Of a DNA stretch of 5,069 bases, positions 4,930 through 5,069 are shown piece by piece (the stretch's first letter is position 1; each line of letters opens with the position of its first letter). Source of the DNA: Lachnospiraceae bacterium UBA3401 (lineage in GTDB: Bacteria > Bacillota > Clostridia > Lachnospirales > Lachnospiraceae); assembly GCA_002358575.1 (NCBI GenBank), contig DEPD01000086.1, forward strand, positions 1 through 5,069, in the 5' to 3' direction. A program made the translations under genes and the position numbers. A model generated the notes under the pieces. It was given only the letters and a program-made list of their open reading frames with translations. It was not told the DNA's origin and searched no databases.

Positions 4930-5069
4930 GTGGACAGAAGATATGGTGTTTACATTTATCTGGTTGACAATGCTGTCTGGATGGTAAAAGAATATTTTTG
5001 AAGATAAGGCTACCGCAATCCCACTGGCTTTAGACGGTGGGTTAAGGCAGCCCAAAGTAGCGGTTTGTG
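4930..5069 (+). pseudogene. possible frameshifted small gene, GTG start, running off the window
   Basis: A good ribosome binding site, GAGGAG at 4919-4924, lies 5 bases before GTG at 4930. The frame reads VDRRYGVYIYLVDNAVWMVK then EYF, and stops at TGA 4999. The stop arises within a run of five Ts (4995-4999). Removing one T would continue the frame as EDKATAIPLALDGG and beyond, open to the window end. The composite strand-turn-YFEDKATA pattern loosely resembles the FLTxxxA strand-helix unit repeated in the upstream 144-residue protein, so this may be a decayed relative. Alternatives are a genuine 23-codon peptide, a sequencing error in the T-run, or no gene at all. The part after about 5020 coincides with a hairpin and may not be original coding sequence. 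Confidence 0.3.
5012..5064 (+). repeat. hairpin with GCTTTAG-type loop, possible IS200/IS605 (TnpB) end remnant
   Basis: CCCACTG (5020-5026) pairs with CGGTGGG (5035-5041), seven bp with one T-G pair, around the loop GCTTTAGA. An outer pair ACCGC (5012-5016)/GCGGT (5060-5064) may enclose it. No T-run follows, so it is not an intrinsic terminator. From memory, ends of IS200/IS605-family elements in Firmicutes, where the TnpB guide RNA also ends, often carry a CCCAC-GGCTTTAGCC-GTGGG-like hairpin. No tnpA or tnpB is visible in the window, so this would be a remnant, a small non-autonomous copy, or chance. Confidence 0.35.

Noticed and set aside
4802..4987. 61-codon frame overlapping the end of the hypothetical gene
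   Set aside because: It crosses the probable terminator, its start overlaps the upstream gene without a convincing ribosome binding site, and its product is unrecognisable.
4444..5055. Long open frame on the minus strand, 203 codons
   Set aside because: It overlaps the + strand gene at 4390, has a low-complexity Ile/Ser/Cys-rich product with no recognisable family, and lacks a good ribosome binding site. The + strand frame has a ribosome binding site and an internal domain duplication.

Overview
The window looks like chromosomal DNA of a low-GC Gram-positive bacterium, most likely a gut-type Clostridia/Lachnospiraceae relative. The base is AT-rich coding DNA, strong AAGGAG-type ribosome binding sites, sigma-A-like promoters, U-tract terminators, and protein families typical of that group. 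The genus is an inference and cannot be fixed from 5 kb.

Left part (1-3108): a two-gene transcription unit on the + strand. The first gene encodes a complete half-size ABC exporter (membrane domain fused to ATPase). After a 53-bp gap holding a perfect 13-bp inverted repeat comes a CPBP/CAAX-type membrane protein with a long charged cytoplasmic N-terminal tail. The tail-bearing protein has lost two of the usual active-site residues (Glu to Val and His to Tyr) while keeping the HxxxN motif, so it is probably a non-catalytic relative. A strong intrinsic terminator closes the unit. ABC exporter plus CPBP protein suggests peptide or lipophilic-compound export with membrane-associated immunity, but nothing in the window names the substrate.

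Middle (3158-4036, - strand): a two-domain GNAT acetyltransferase, convergent with the CPBP gene, with its own strong ribosome binding site and a plausible promoter overlapped by a 9-bp inverted repeat.

Intergenic region 4037-4389 (353 bp): no protein gene, but dense in signals. A near-consensus promoter (TTGATG, 17 bp, TATAAT) fires rightward into a stretch that folds into three successive hairpins. Their loops all read TGYYCTT (TGCCCTTT, TGCTCTTT, TGTCCTT), and the third hairpin ends in a T-run. This is either a small regulatory RNA with pyrimidine-rich, Shine-Dalgarno-complementary loops or a structured 5' leader of the next gene. An imperfect direct repeat brackets it. This is the most interesting element of the window.

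Right part (4390-5069): a 144-residue protein of unknown function made of two tandem copies of one small domain, followed by a probable terminator. After it lies what looks like a GTG-initiated small reading frame broken by a +1 frameshift in a T5 run. It runs into a hairpin (GCTTTAG-type loop) resembling the terminal hairpins of IS200/IS605/TnpB elements at the window edge.
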